DNA from: Grifola frondosa
Taxonomy: Eukaryota > Basidiomycota > Agaricomycetes > Polyporales > Grifolaceae
Direction of reading: 5' to 3'
Assembly: GCA_001683735.1 (NCBI GenBank)
Contig: LUGG01000004.1
Span: 682,001-746,000, forward strand
DNA length: 64,000 nucleotides
Below, piece by piece: positions 23,630-36,618 of this stretch. Position numbers and translations under genes: made by a program. The stretch's first letter is position 1, and every line of letters begins with the position of its first letter. Under the pieces are notes generated by a model, which saw only the letters and a program-made list of their open reading frames with translations, made no database searches and was not told the origin of the DNA.

Positions 23630-23999
23630 GAAGCTAACAGACGACCGTAGTAGCAGCCTTGGGGAGGTATGAATCGCTCGAGACAATGATAGCACAGTAT
23701 ATCAGATGACAGAGCTGTAGCAGGTGAGACTGACGTCAATAAGTAGATAAGGAGGTTATAAGCGGCTGGTTGTACTCTGGAAGCTTGGCCTATGAAATGG
23801 CCGAGCAAGGCGCATGCAACTAGACGCGCGCAGAACGTGAGGCAACATTAACGCCAGATGCGGCCGACACTCTCCGATTCACGTCTCCCTCAAAAATCCC
23901 AGATTAATCCATTCTAATATTGATATTACAGTACCTATCTGTTGCACAGTATACACAATTGCAGATGTCAGGAAGCGTGGGAATAGCATAGCAACACTC
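23630..23999. other. Spacer upstream of the acyltransferase gene / downstream of the XMAP215 gene
   Basis: 370 bp without a supported gene. It presumably holds the acyltransferase promoter and the end of the XMAP215-family transcript. Confidence 0.4.
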
Positions 24000-26900
24000 T
24001 CAACCAGGTGCCGCTCGCATTGCTAGCACGGATGGTGTTGATCGGCCAGCAGAGGAACCATTACTCGCAGTACTTGACCGATACTGGAAGATGCCATGCA
24101 ATCTCGACAGCTTCTCCTGTTGCGAGTCTGGCAAGTCGGATATACTGGACCGTGGTGGCGACCGAGGCGAAGTCTCCGCCCGACTGCTAATAGAAACCGG
24201 CGAAGTAGGCGAGGTCATATGCTCCGCATCTAGAGGGGCCAAAACAATTCAGTGGCGTAAAAAGGTCACACGTCGCACTTACTACTTGAGGAGCTGAGGG
24301 TTCGGTCGCGATGCAAACCATTAGATTCGAGCCCTAGTGAAGGTTCCGTGAGCGGCTTCGCTTATTACAATACACTTCAACTCACTTGACAAAGTGTGCG
24401 CGACAGCCACATTCCTCTCCTCATCCTCAGTCGCGCGACTAGCCAGAGCCCGTGTTATATACTTGCGGAACGCGCTGCCAGTCGTCTCTAATATCTTGTC
24501 TACCTTCGGCTTCTTATGGGGTACGCTTTCAAGTAGTGATGCAACTCTGTGATGCCCTCTTTGTGCATGGCGCCAGTGGTCTCGCTAGAAATGTGGTCAA
24601 AGATGGTGTTCAATTGCTGATCCAGATCGGGCTCTTGTGTTCTTCCAGAATTTGATGAGACACTCCGACTTCTGGCATGACTGGACGACGAAGGGTTAAG
24701 AGGATCAGAGACTACGGATGATGCTGTCTCCTGTGGTGAGATCGGTCGGCTTGTAGTAGGCGTGGACTGTCGCGAGGGCTGCTCTCGAATTTCGTTCAGC
24801 CGCATTGGCACCTCGGCCGCGGTCTTTGTCGACGAGTTGAGTATACGGTAGACGTATGGGTAGACAATAGTCGCGGATGGATCGTCGAAAGAGGATGATA
24901 GAAGATCATACACGTCATCACCATAATGTGCTACAAACAATCAGTTTCGAGGTGTTCAAAACATAAAAGAAAGCGCAGCTTACCAACAACGTGTTGTATG
25001 ATAACTTTGATGGTCCGCAGAGGCATGTCGCCACATGGGACCTTGTTCGTAGCTCTGGCACGCCATTCGTTAGGTGGAACAGATTGCAAGAAGTGCTCAA
25101 CCGCAGGGAACAACTCGACAGGGTCCAGCACCTGTTTTTCGAGGTCTTGCGGGATATTTCTTGCCAGCTTCCAAACACATTTCAGGACCAGCTCAGCGAC
25201 CTTTGCCTCCTGAGAGTCCGGGCCCGTCCCATTAGCAGGGAATGGCTTTACAATCTGTAAGAGCAATGCGAATAGAGCCCTGGATCCGTCGCGTGAATCA
25301 GTAACAACAATCGCGCAGGGCACCGTCACTCACCTGAAGATCGACATCCTCCTACCAGTAGCAAACAACCGTAAAATAATCATGTTGATGAACCGAGACA
25401 GATCCTTGACTCTGCTGTCAGGACTATTGTCAGTCTGGAGCAGCCGGAGCGTCAGCTCCTCTAACAGCGAGGTGAGGATGTCGACCGTCAACGACTCCGC
25501 AAGGAACTTATGATCGCAGAATGCGTTTAGCGTCTGTATCAGGTGTTTTGCCAGCCGGAAGTTCTCCTGTAGTGTAATGTCCTCGGGACGTTCGAACACG
25601 TGGGCCATCTGTAGCGTGATCGTCTCGACCAACCCTTCGGTGTGCTCTGCGAGATCCCGATACGCGGGGGACGATGGCCCGTCTTCTGGTCCGATCTCCA
25701 GCACCTTCTGGATCTTCTTCAGAGCGTCGACGCTGCGCGACGGGTCGTTGCTCAAAATGCTCGAGATAGTGATCGTGATCTCGTTTGAGGTGTTCTGAGG
25801 CTCCTCTTCGAAATCATTCGTATGTCGACTCGGCAGGCTGGACTGGCCATTGACGGGATGCGAGTACGTAACTTCTGCAGGAGGCGGTGCATGCGCAGCA
25901 GCGTAGGCCGCATGGACACCGTTGAGACGCGTCTTCGGAGGTCCCAGACGAGAGGGCAAGAAGCTCTTCGGGCGCGCCGTGGGCGACGTGAGCCCAGAAA
26001 GCTGAGAGGCCCCCGGTAACTTCGTTGACCGAGAAGGGGAAGCCGGCCGAGCAAGATGTGAAGGTGCAGGTGAAGCTGACCTCACAGTATGTGAAGGCGA
26101 TGCAGGGCGAGCGACACGCGAGGGGGCGGCGACGGCCGGGCTTGCAGGACGAGGGATACTGCCAGCTAATCGAGATGCTAGTCCCGGGGCTGGAGAACCT
26201 GATCGAGGGATTCCCGTAGCTAAGCGAGCAGCATGAGATGGAGGGGCAGCCTCCGCCTTATCTGGCGTGCTGGCGCCCGGAACGCGACGAAGGCGCTCTT
26301 CTAGCTGCGTCTTGTCCTTGGGAGATAGATGTCCGACGAGAGACCAAATTTTTTCTCCGACTAGAACGTATGCCTCGCTAAATAAAGCTTGAGCCGAAGA
26401 ATCATTGGAATGCATGCAAGGGACTTACCTCAGGGTAGCGAGTGCTGATTTCCGAACTTGAGGATCCTTGTCTGAGAGTGTGCTCGCGATCACTGGGAGA
26501 GCCTTGCCGGGTTCACAAGCCCCGATGCCGAATCGCTTGAGTAAACCTCCTAGTTCGTCAAGGGTGCCTTGACGAGTCTTCGCCACTTTCGACTTGAGCC
26601 CATGCTCGAGCAGGATATGGAAGACCCGGCTATATGCATACACCTTCGGTAGGGTTTGAATAATCTGCGCCACACGCACACGTACAGGTTCTCGTGCGTC
26701 TCCGAGCTTTTGCAACATCAGAAATGTGGTCACAAACAATGACATCAAATCATACCTTGTAGACCATTGTCGGAATGAAGCAGAATGCTTCCGGATCCGT
26801 CAACTGATAGTCAGCACTCTTAAAAAAATGATAGCACGGCCTCTACTACATCCAGACACTTCTGAACCAGATTTGATTGAGGCTCGTGAATCTTCATGGA

Positions 26901-29900
26901 AACATACTTGAGCGCAAGGTCTGAATTTGCGATGCAGATGGTTTGCAAGTCCTCCAACGGTACAGATGCAACTTCCTCCCCAGCTTGAACACTGGAGTAG
27001 AAGTCGTGAATGATTGTCAGACCTGAAACATGATCATTAACGGCATTGTGGTCATGGCTGAACAGAAGAGCGACAAGCTCCTTCGACCCTTGGGGCTCCA
27101 TTTGATGTTGCAAAAGCTCTGCTAGATCCTTCCTCGTGGGGCCGGCTTCATTGATCCACTTTTGTCCATCTTTCGTCAAGCGTGCTTTCTTGGCGTCGGG
27201 ATTGCTTCCAGTGAAAGGCAGAGACTGGGACTTCTCCTGAATCGGTGCAGTAGATACCTTCGCAGGACCAGCCGGTCCGCTAGGCCGTTTCAGACCAATT
27301 CCTAATTTGCCCGGGAGGCGTGACACAGCAGAGTCCACCGGTGTCTCTGAACGAGATTCTGGCCGAGAAAGCGTACCTTGTGGGAGCTTTCGACGTACAC
27401 CCATCAGTTTGCTCCCGGCTTTGGGCGCCTCAGCCGGAGGCGGCGAAGGAGCTAACGGTGGAGACGGGCTGTTGGCAGGTGCCTTCGCGAGTGCCGCCTT
27501 TGAAGCTGCGGCTGACGATTTGGGAGCTGAAGCGGCCGGCGCAGGCTTTACTGAAGCTGCCGCCGAGGCACGAGCGGCCTGGATCATAGGAACCACAGTA
27601 CTCTTCGAAGCAGGCTTCAAGGAATTTGCCTGATGCATAACGTGATCATATCCAACGCACGATATGAGAATGGGAAGAATGGCCTGGGCGCCTTTTCTCA
27701 CATCCCCGTTACGATCGTCAAGACAAGCCACCGCTGGACCGGCTAAGCTATTCAAATCAAGACCTGGGCCAGGTTCGTGTTCCTTCAACCAATCGACAAG
27801 CCAATTGAGCAGACCTGCACGTTGCAGAGGATTAGGGGATTCAAGAGCGGTCGTTATACCAGGCACCATTGAGTCAAGACCTTCGCATGCGGTGGCAATC
27901 GACGTGAGCGTTTGCAGTCCGGCGGCTCTAATGTGCGTCTTCTGGTCTGAAAGAACTGTAGCGACAGGGAGAGCAAAGAAACGGGTATGTTTCTCGAATG
28001 GTTTGCCCATGCCAATCGCAATGCGAGAAACCAGATCCAGGGCGATGGTCTGCACAGCTTTGTTGGTATCCGTAACTCGAGCTTTGAGCACCTGGCCGAT
28101 CTCGCCTACGGAATGGTGTTAATATAATGCTGTCTTGCACAAAAAACACAACGCACCCATCGCAGGTTTCAGACGTTTATTCAAGCCTTGATCAAGGATG
28201 GCCTGCAGCGCTTCGAGCGCTTCTTTCTTTGTTTTCCACGCATCACTCTTAGCATCCGCAAGGATAGTTGTGCCTTTGAGCAACCCGTCAATTTCCACAC
28301 GAGGGAATAGGTCATCTAGGGGATCGTCTTGCGCAACAGCACCTTTCCCAGGCACACTACTGGAAGGCGCAAAAGTCGCAAGATCCGCAGAGGTGCGCAC
28401 AGGGTCCGGAGGTGCAGTCCCTTCGACCTTATCAAACTCGCTGAAAATTGTATTGAGTAGCTGTGGATTGATATCTTCAAGCAAATCCTTGACAGCTGGT
28501 ATACGGTACTTCAGTAGGTTGAGACGATATTAGATAAAGGATACTCACAAGAGCCTGCAAATAACTTGACAGTAACCAGCGTCTTGGTCGCACTTGTGCG
28601 GACGGCTGCATTGGAGTTCTTGAGCGTCGTCTTCAAGAATTCGATGAGACCGCGGAGAGCGAGACCAGAAATGCCAAATTCAACCAAGGCTTGATCGATC
28701 CATGAGACTGCATCCGCGATCACCTTCGGCGCCTTCTGTTTCGACAACGGTTCATATGCTGCCACAGGGTTAAGCTCAGCGTTCATTAGCGGCGCAGACA
28801 ATCAGCCACTCACCGTGACCTAGCACGAACTGCAACGAGGTCTTTTCTGCGAACAAAAGCAGCGTCTCGCCAGCAGGTTTCTTCAGTTTCACATCGCCCA
28901 GCTTCTCACTTAAATGGGGTATACAGAGCGCCACTGATGATCGACCGAAAGACGGACAGCGATCCGCTAAGATGCCGAGGATGCCGTATAACTTTGCAGA
29001 GACCTACCAGACGATTAGCATGACTACCGCACGAGAACGCCATGTAACCGATATCCAAATCGAATAGATACGTACCTGGAAATTCTTCTCACCCCAGCCC
29101 TTCTTTCCTAAGAACCTAACAACCACTTCGGAATCCAGATCATCTGCGGCGCCCTCAACCCAAGTTGTCATCTCCTCCAGCGATGCTAATCTCGTCTTCC
29201 AGTTGGCATCTGCCAAATCAGTCGCAAAGTTGGCTGGTATCATTTCAGCTGCCAGAGCTTCTGCATCTTCAGGGGTATATTTGTATTTGAACGTATCTAA
29301 AGTACCAGGAGGCGGGGCGGCTCCGCCTTTCGAGGGTTTGGCCGCGGCGGCTGGTGGTTTCTTGACTGCGGCAGACGACGAGGAAGCATTCGCTCCGTCA
29401 CCGGTACCTGCTGGCTTCTTTGCCTGAGGAAGAATGAGCGCCAGTACCGGAACAGAGCTCAGACAACTGACCGCAAGTCTCGCAGGTGGTTTCTTCAAGG
29501 GCTTGTTCTCGGCAGGAGCGAGGATCTCATCCTCGGCAGCAGCACGAGTAGCAGATGATGCTTTGGCTGGAGGTGCCTTCTTCTTGGGAGGTTCCTTGGC
29601 TGGAGGGGGGCTGCAGGCTTTGGGGGCGCAGCTGCACCAGCTTTAGCCTTAACGGTTGCCTTCTCATACGCCTCCTTCACCTTGGCCTTCCTGACATCCG
29701 CAAGACCTTCCACCAATGCATTTAATGGCCGCTCTCCAACCATCTTCATTAGTGTTCCAAGACATACTGCAGCCTCATTTCGAGCACCCTCGAAGGAGTC
29801 CTCTAGGAGATGTGCGAGAGCATCAGACACGGGTTTGATCTGTGGCGGCGGTACAGGAGTAGTCGAAGTCGAGAGACAACGCGCAAGAAACTTGAGCGTA

Positions 29901-31393
29901 CCCTCCTTCACTTGGGGGTTCTTTGAACCAAACATGGGGAGAATGTCTGGAAGGATATCGGATAGTGTCGTCTATTATGAAGAGTATAAGCATTTAATCG
30001 TAGAACAGGCGACGAAAGCATTACCGTCACAAATACGGCATCCAAGGCCGCGCCGATTGCGTCCGTCACATTAGCCTTTCTTTCCTTCAGTCTCTCCAGC
30101 ATCGGGGTGACAACAGCCTCCCTATACCGCCCAAATGCACCCGTCATGCCCTTCGCAAGCGCCTCTAAGCAGCCAGCTGCCACCATGACGCAGTTGATGT
30201 TGGCATCCTTGTGCACGCATGCTGCAAGTGACTTTACCAGATCCCCCAATTCCGATGCCTCCTTGATCCGCGGAGTAGCACTAAACAATGTGAATAGCTC
30301 ATCGAGAACTTCCTTCCGTTCCTTCCACTTCGAAGAGCCCAATAGTGCTTGTAGATTATGAGGCAGCTTAGGGACAACGTCCACTTCCTCCATAAACATT
30401 CTGGGGTCAGGGGGTGCTGCATCTGAGCCACATGATGGTGAAATTAGGTCGGATTTCCATAGTAAGACTATACGCACCTTCCTCGGGGGCAGACCCGACA
30501 TCTTCTCCGCCTCCGTTAGCCGCATTCACCTCCGCTTCCCGAGCGCCGGCCCTTGTCATCCTCTCAGGCTTCAAACTGCCTCTTCCCTTTCCTTCTTTCT
30601 CCATCTCGTCGAACGCCTCCTTCAACTCCTTCACTTGCACAGGTTTGAGGTCTGCGAGCCATGATTCAATCCCTGGCCCAATGTATTGATACAGCGTGTG
30701 GGCTAGGTGCGTTCCTTCCGCACGAACTGTCTTATCAGAGTTTCCGAAAATCTTAGGGAGTGCCTTGAGAATGGGAGGAGGCGTCACTGTCGGACCGAAT
30801 AGCCTAGACATGGGATGTCAACATTAAAACCTCACTACAAACGACTGAATGCACCCACCGGATAATCTCTTTCAACGCAGTTACACAGCTCGCCACCGTC
30901 TTTGGCTGCTTAGCTCCCAGCCCCGGGAGAATGTCACCCTAGAAAACATGAAGTGGTCGAGAATGTGAAGGTGTGTTCGGAGACGTACCACAATCCCTGC
31001 GCCTCCGTTCTCCACCTCCACATACTGCAACACAAGCTCTATCGCATGGGCCTTCGTGCCCGCTCGCGTCGATCCGAGACACTTGTCCACCAGGGCAGGC
31101 ACTACGACTTCTCTGGTTCTTGCGCTGGTTTCTCCGGCGAATTTCACGAAATTAATCAGGCACTCCAGTCCTTTCTCCTGCGCAACTGCATTGGCGTCGG
31201 TCGCTATCTTCTTCAGCAGGTCAGGATTGTTAATGTAAGGTTTGAAGGCGGGATCGGAGTCAGCGGCGGTCGTCTGGAAAGTCTTCACCAGGGCCTCATA
31301 GGCGCTAACCCGAGCCTTCCAGTTCTTGTGAGGAAGTCTATCGGGTATAGGAATGGCATTGAAATCCTCTTCCTGAGGCGGTGGGTCGCTCAT
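24000..31393 (-). CDS. STU2: XMAP215/Dis1-family microtubule polymerase with five TOG-like arrays
   Basis: Plus-end microtubule polymerase. Sixteen exons: 31393-30989, 30938-30859, 30803-30478, 30422-30025, 29971-29472, 29423-29076, 29003-28814, 28758-28549, 28495-28157, 28105-26756, 26706-26429, 26377-25334, 25279-24984, 24930-24386, 24333-24283 and 24229-24000 (about 2196 aa). HEAT-repeat TOG arrays appear near residues 10-230 (LPHKNWKARVSAYEAL), 280-510 (LGSSKWKERKEVLDEL), 630-870 (DANWKTRLASLEEM), 880-1130 (DAWKTKKEALEALQ) and 1260-1500 (KLGDAREPVRVRVAQI). Ala/Pro/Lys linkers separate them, then come a Ser-Pro linker and a helical C-terminal domain. Frame corrections: one base missing in G6 at 29605-29610, one extra in A7 at 26822-26828 and one missing in G4 at 24518-24521. 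All three restore family-like sequence. Confidence 0.92.
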
Positions 31394-32631
31394 GGCCCGT
31401 CGGGAAGGTAAGGTTGTCAGAAGTAAGGTTGTGGGATGAGCGACAGGCAACACGATGACTTCAACGCGGTCGGTCACAGACGTAACGATGCGTGACGCCT
31501 CGACGCGCGATCGCGAACTTGATCTTCAGAGTCTCCCTATGCTGGGCTTCATGCTACTAACTTTGCTCTTCCAGTTCCTCTGAAGGCGATGACCAACGTA
31601 CTTTCCGCTCGATCTACGAATGTACCTATACGCTCATCTGCGCAGATCTTGGCTGAGCAATCTCCGAGGTCCTCTTTGACTGTGACTCCAGTTTCGACAA
31701 GCGGAAACCTCGGTCGATGTCCCGAATCCTACGCAGGCGTTCATATGATCATCTATCATCTTGATGTCCTCGCCTTGAACACGCGCATGTGTTGCGGTAC
31801 TATGCGATGTCGCGCCAGTGGCAAGCTGGTGTGACCGATCTTCAGATCGAGAAACCCTCGGACCTGCTGCGTCTTCTCCCTATCGGGTCGTGATGTGGGC
31901 GATTCGGCGGGAGGAGAGTTCGCATGCCTTTTGAGGTCGAAGAAAACCGATGCGGTGATCTGCACGGCCTCGGATATGTGCAGAGGCTCGTCAGCTGCCA
32001 GTGTTGCCGACCGACTATCAAGAGTACATTGTAATGGTCTGCCAGGCAGTCGAACGGAGCGTCTTCGCCGGATACACGACGGACATCGTGCTTGACGACT
32101 CTCGAACTAATTTGGTTCTTGATTATAGGGAACTTTCTTCCTCCCATCTCACACGTTCCTGACGTCGAAGACCTACAATGTAGATCGTGTAATTATTGTC
32201 CGGTGCATATTCTATGGTCAAGAATAGTAGGTGATGCATGATATAGCGACAACTTCTGATACAAACGTGCGAAAACTAAAGAACTATGCGATGCAGGAAA
32301 ACACTATGCGGGAGACCAAAAATAACAACAGGATAAATATGAAGAAACTAGCTCGAGGATAGTAGTCTAGATGCAATAAAATGTCTGTTAATGTAAGGAA
32401 AGGCGAGACGGACTAGCACGATTAAGCAGCGACGACGAGCAAGGATTAGGAATGTAACAGTCATTAAACACGAACTCGCGTAACATGTGTTGATAGGATC
32501 GAATAAGATAAATTGTCCACGAAGCAGGACGCGGCTGGTACCAGACACTCCTTCCGCCGAGTTCGTGATTATTTCGGCAACCAATGGTCGCAGGGTTTTT
32601 CGGCCGCAGCGCAGACACGTTGGGATGTGGA
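31394..32631. other. 1.2-kb stretch without a recognised gene
   Basis: Short open frames exist on both strands (for example 31589-31834 + and 31842-32147 -). A good branch-site/acceptor sequence (CTACTAAC..CTCTTCCAG) ends near 31572. A + strand frame reading DYQEYIVMVCQAVERS near 32010-32060 looks protein-like, but I could not assemble a continuous model or name a family. It may be a decayed gene or 5' flank. Confidence 0.35.
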
Positions 32632-33297
32632 CTACGCCCGCTCGAGTTTGAATGCGACGCGGTTGTCACCAGCAGCTCGGAAGAGTTGCCTGTAATGGGT
32701 GGGCCCAAGGATCTCCGTAAGCGTCGCCTCGTTGTTATTAACCCATTCGACGGGCGGTAACGCGCGTATCGTCCTCCACACGCCCTCTCCTGGTACTTGC
32801 TCCTCCTTGAGGAGGACTATCATGCCCGTAAGGAGGCATTGCAGGAGATGGAGCAGGTCTGCGATGGCGGGGACAGTATGTCGCATCCCAGGGAAGAGCG
32901 CGCTATGGAAGACCATCTCCCATTGGACGCGTCTTTCTCGCGAGAAGAATGAGGAAGCGTTGGCGGGGATCTGCAAACGCATGTTGGGGCTGCGGGGAAG
33001 GCCGCTCGGTGATCGGTACGGAGAGGGACACTCGATGTCGAAGAGTAGACGAGAGTCCAACGGTGTAACGTCCTGCCATCCATACTCCTGCACAAGTTTT
33101 GCTCGGATGGAAAGAAGCCAACGACGAGCTCGTGCGTAATTGGTTCCGAGTGCTTCGGCGGTCGTGAGAGGTATGCCAGTGCGCTGAGCCCATTCGTCCA
33201 TCTGAGCAATATCGTTGCTAAAAACCAATTGTGGTGGCGAGCTCGACATGTCGAGAGGAAGAAATGGTAGAGAGGATGAAGCGTGTGACGCGAACAC
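32632..33297 (-). CDS. Hypothetical protein, single exon
   Basis: A 221-codon uninterrupted frame, or 205 codons from the better Met at 33249 (MSSSPPQLVF). No signal peptide; a possible hydrophobic helix lies near IADLLHLLQCLLTGMIVLL. It has aromatic-rich, non-repetitive composition (WAQRTG, RRWLLSIRAKL, RTIRALPPVEWVNNNEA) rather than random-looking sequence, and is intronless, unlike its neighbours. I do not recognise a family. Lineage-specific orphan or chance frame are both possible. Confidence 0.5.
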   Translation of the reverse strand: MFASHASSSLPFLPLDMSSSPPQLVFSNDIAQMDEWAQRTGIPLTTAEALGTNYARARRWLLSIRAKLVQEYGWQDVTPLDSRLLFDIECPSPYRSPSGLPRSPNMRLQIPANASSFFSRERRVQWEMVFHSALFPGMRHTVPAIADLLHLLQCLLTGMIVLLKEEQVPGEGVWRTIRALPPVEWVNNNEATLTEILGPTHYRQLFRAAGDNRVAFKLERA

Positions 33298-33863
33298 GGA
33301 GGGGGGATGAACAGTGACTCTGCAAGAAAAATCGAGGAACAGTTGACACGAAATTTGACATTTATACCGGCCGTGGTGCTCACCCCGAAACTACGGACAG
33401 ACGCCTGGCCTCCTCCAGCAGTCAAGAGTGTGGATCAAGTTATGGCGTGAAACGAGAAAACACGTTCCGAAGTAAGATGTGGGCAAGGGCGGGGAGAGTT
33501 ATGTTTTTTTTTTGGAGTTAACAAAGGCGGAGGGTGGGGGAAAACATAATTCTAAGGTCTTTTTTGAGGGACGGGCGTTGCGCCAAAGCGACTTAAATTG
33601 GGCCTGGCGATCGCAACGGGTGGCGGCCTCATAGGGTTTGGGCGACATTCCGACGCGGCAAAGACACGAAACGTGTTTCGATGAGCAAAGGATACGTTTT
33701 TGGTATATAATTTTATCAAGATTCGTCACATAAACAGAGATGCTCTTCCCCTCCATCCCACCCTACTGGCCCAGCCCCGACCTGCCCTGAACCCTTTTCT
33801 TCCGTACTTCCCAAATTTCGTAACCATTCTTCCCTTTTCCGTCCCATTTTCAGGCCCAATGTC
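33298..33863. other. Spacer with a homopolymer run
   Basis: No supported gene. A T10 run lies near 33504-33513. It separates two minus-strand orphan genes. Confidence 0.4.
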
Positions 33864-34866
33864 CTAACGGACTTTCATTTTTATTACGGTAGAGACCGGT
33901 ACAAGCGACCCGCCGAGCGGCCAGCCGCCGGCCAACAGGCGCCTGGCCTCGCCCGACGCTGTTCCCGACGCCGACGGGCGGATGGCTTCAGCAGGAATAT
34001 TGATTGATAGTCCAAACGCCCACGATGAACGGCCGTCTGCATAGTCGTATTGAATACCCAGGTACGCTAGCCATGCCATGAGAGCGAACAAGCACATTGT
34101 CAAGTAAAGACTAGAGCCATATCGAGTTTCCAGAGCGGCTGGCCACCCGACGACCCTGTCGCTTGTCGCGCCAACCTCTTACTTATTTGCATAAGAAAAT
34201 GACCGGTCACCCCTTGACAACCGATTGCCGTCAGACCGATATCAACATGGCGCGAATTGCAAATCTGCGCACAGTCCGGCTCAGACTCACATACGCTCCT
34301 GCGCATGGAGTTCCAGGACGTTCGAGGACGGACTTGACTTGGCGCAGCCCTGGGTCTGCATGCCGGTCAAGCTCCTTTAGGAACTGAAATATCTTCATAC
34401 TGCTGTGTCTCTGAGGAGACGACAGGTGCCGTAAAACAGCCCGCTCATAGAGCCGCTCAGTAGGAAAAAAAAACATATATATATCCACAATCACTGATGA
34501 TAACATTAGTGGCGCTTCGAAGGAGCTTGAATGACGCGTTAACTTACGGAGATAATCTTGTGTCACGTCTGAGCTTCGGCTAGCCGCAGTTGGTGGCGTA
34601 GCCATTCTCCTGTCGAGAACCTGCCGTAACTCGAGTCTTGAAGTGTGGCTGTCAACATACCCGCATCCGAGCACGGAGGATGAATACAAACATTGAACAT
34701 GTCAAGCCTAGGAGCTTCCTGCCAAAGTTGAAGCTTAGGCGAAAGATATCTATGCAATCCAGCAGTACCGACCCGCGGTGATACCCAGCCGGCGGATCAA
34801 GGCAAGACGCATAGTAGGAACAGCGCATCCAAACTCCAAGTCATCGACGTTGACCAACGGCAACAT
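33864..34866 (-). CDS. Uncharacterised small membrane protein (5 exons)
   Basis: Exons 34866-34769, 34718-34661, 34620-34548, 34493-34291 and 34175-33864 join in frame to 247 aa with GT..AG introns of 40-115 nt, which supports a real gene. There are two probable membrane helices: LLGLTCSMFVFIL (residues about 37-50) and SLYLTMCLFALMAWLAYLG (near residue 175). Between them is a soluble, Arg-rich part (RHLSSPQRHSS, FLKELDRHADPGLRQVK). After the second helix comes a Gly/Ala/Arg-rich tail. I do not recognise the family. The start at 34866 (MLPLVNVDDLEFG) is the only in-frame Met before the first intron, but the frame stays open 36 codons further upstream, so a missed 5' exon is possible. Confidence 0.55.
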
Positions 34867-35173
34867 AATAGATGACGCCGTGAGGGAGACCTGTTCGAAA
34901 GTGAGCTTAAAGGCTTTCCTAGTATTCGCGGAGTCGGTGATACGATTCAAAAGTGAAACCGGACGCGCGTACACGTACTGTCACGCTTGTGACGATCGCG
35001 TTTTGTTAATCACATGACTTGGGAGTCATTCTCCTTATGCAGACTCTGGACTCTGGATTCTCTAGTCCTGTTGTATCTTGGCTTTCTACTATCATCGACA
35101 ACACTTGAAACGCTTATAATATAACGTTTTTGTTCAAGCCACATTATTTGTCGAAGTAATTGCATGCCCACAG
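34867..35173. promoter_or_regulatory. Divergent upstream region, small membrane protein gene (-) / GCN3 (+)
   Basis: 307 bp between start codons. CCCACAG immediately before the GCN3 ATG could be the end of a 5'UTR intron. Confidence 0.4.
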
Positions 35174-36618
35174 ATGTCCGGGACAGTCCAAACCAGCAAT
35201 TTTGACATCTACGCCACTTTCCAACGTTTCCTGAAGGATGACCAAGTAGGCTGCACGAACGTGGGCACGTAGGGCATGACGCTAATATTTGAGGGATGGA
35301 TGTAGATATCCCCTCCCCTGGCCGCCATCCTGTCGTTGGCAGAGTCCATCGTGAAGTCTAATGGTGCGTAGACTTATGGCCCGAAACGTTCACGATGTTG
35401 ATTTGGGTAGTCTCAAGCTGGAACCATGTTCGAGCTCGTTCAAGCTCTGACCGATAGTGCTGAATTATTGAAGAAGCGGACGCCCAACCCAATAAGCTTG
35501 AATGCTGGATGCGAGCTGTTTATCGCCTTCGTGACATTGTTTCCCCACGAGTCCGATGTGAGCGGCTACATGACAATCTCCATATTCTCTGATTCAAAAT
35601 CTATACAAGAACTTTTCAGAGCTAAAAAAGGAGCTCGAACAGCAAGGGCGGAAGTATGCCACAGAAGCGATCTCTTTCCGGGACAAAATCGCAGAGCTGA
35701 CTCTCGGTTTCATAAAAGATGACTCTGTGGTATGGTATATCTCGGGAACCGCTCGGATTTGACTCACTCTGGTTCTAGATCCTCACTCATTCATACTCGC
35801 GTGTCGTAATGAAAGCATTACTTCATGCACATAAAACGAAGCGGATCTCAGTTTATGTTACAGAGGCGCGCCCTCGCGGTCTAGGGTATGATCGTCATGA
35901 GAATTCTTGCCGACTGAGTTACTGACATAATATGTGGATGACAGTTTGAAGACATATGAGGCCTTGACTGCTGCTGGGATACCTTGTACTGTTGTTCTCG
36001 ACTCGGCGGTCGCATATGTCATGGATAGCGTGGACTTCGTTTTGGTTGGGTCCGAAGCTGTCGTTGAAAGTGGTGGCCTGATCAACGCGGTCGGAAGTAA
36101 CCAAATGGCCATCATTGCCAAAGCAGCGAACAAACCATTTTACGCCGTAGCTGAAAGGTTCGTCGTGTATTGTTTTTTCTGCATTAGATAGCGACATGAC
36201 ATATTCTATCCAGTTACAAATTCCACCGCCTTTTCCCATTATCGCAATATGATCTCCCAACCCATAATCCGGGCATCCTGGCATTCCCTTCGTCCCCGCA
36301 GCAGTCTCCTGCTGGTGACAATGTCTTGCCGCCTGGGACTTCCAGCTCGCCGGTTGCAATAGCGGACGGAACGCCGGCACCTGCAGGCATATTGTCAGAG
36401 AGGACTATGACTGCGGAACAGATAGCTCGAAACCCGTTCGTGGATTATACCAGGTGCGACGATCTTTCAATCTTTTTGGTCACTAAATTCACCGAGTATC
36501 TCTTCGTTCGTCGAACTTGCGCGCCAGACCAGATCTGATATCCCTCGTGTTCTCCGACGTCGGGATACTGACCCCGGAGGGCGTCAGCCAATATTTGGTT
36601 GGTATGTTCGCCGGGTGA
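35174..36618 (+). CDS. GCN3: Translation initiation factor eIF2B subunit alpha
   Basis: Regulatory subunit of the eIF2B guanine-nucleotide exchange factor, which senses phospho-eIF2. Eight exons: 35174-35245, 35306-35363, 35418-35557, 35610-35729, 35779-35885, 35945-36157, 36214-36453 and 36528-36618 (346 aa, no correction). The N-terminal helices read [15 protein letters not shown]. The Rossmann-like C-terminal domain has [64 protein letters not shown] and [20 protein letters not shown], which are hallmark eIF2B-alpha motifs. A Ser/Pro-rich insertion (about 50 aa, [15 protein letters not shown]) sits before the last motif and is absent from most orthologues I know. Confidence 0.94.

Noticed and set aside
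31895..32095. Open frames antisense to each other in the 31.4-32.6 kb gap
   Set aside because: No family resemblance, no consistent splice chain and stops in every frame within 100-200 nt.
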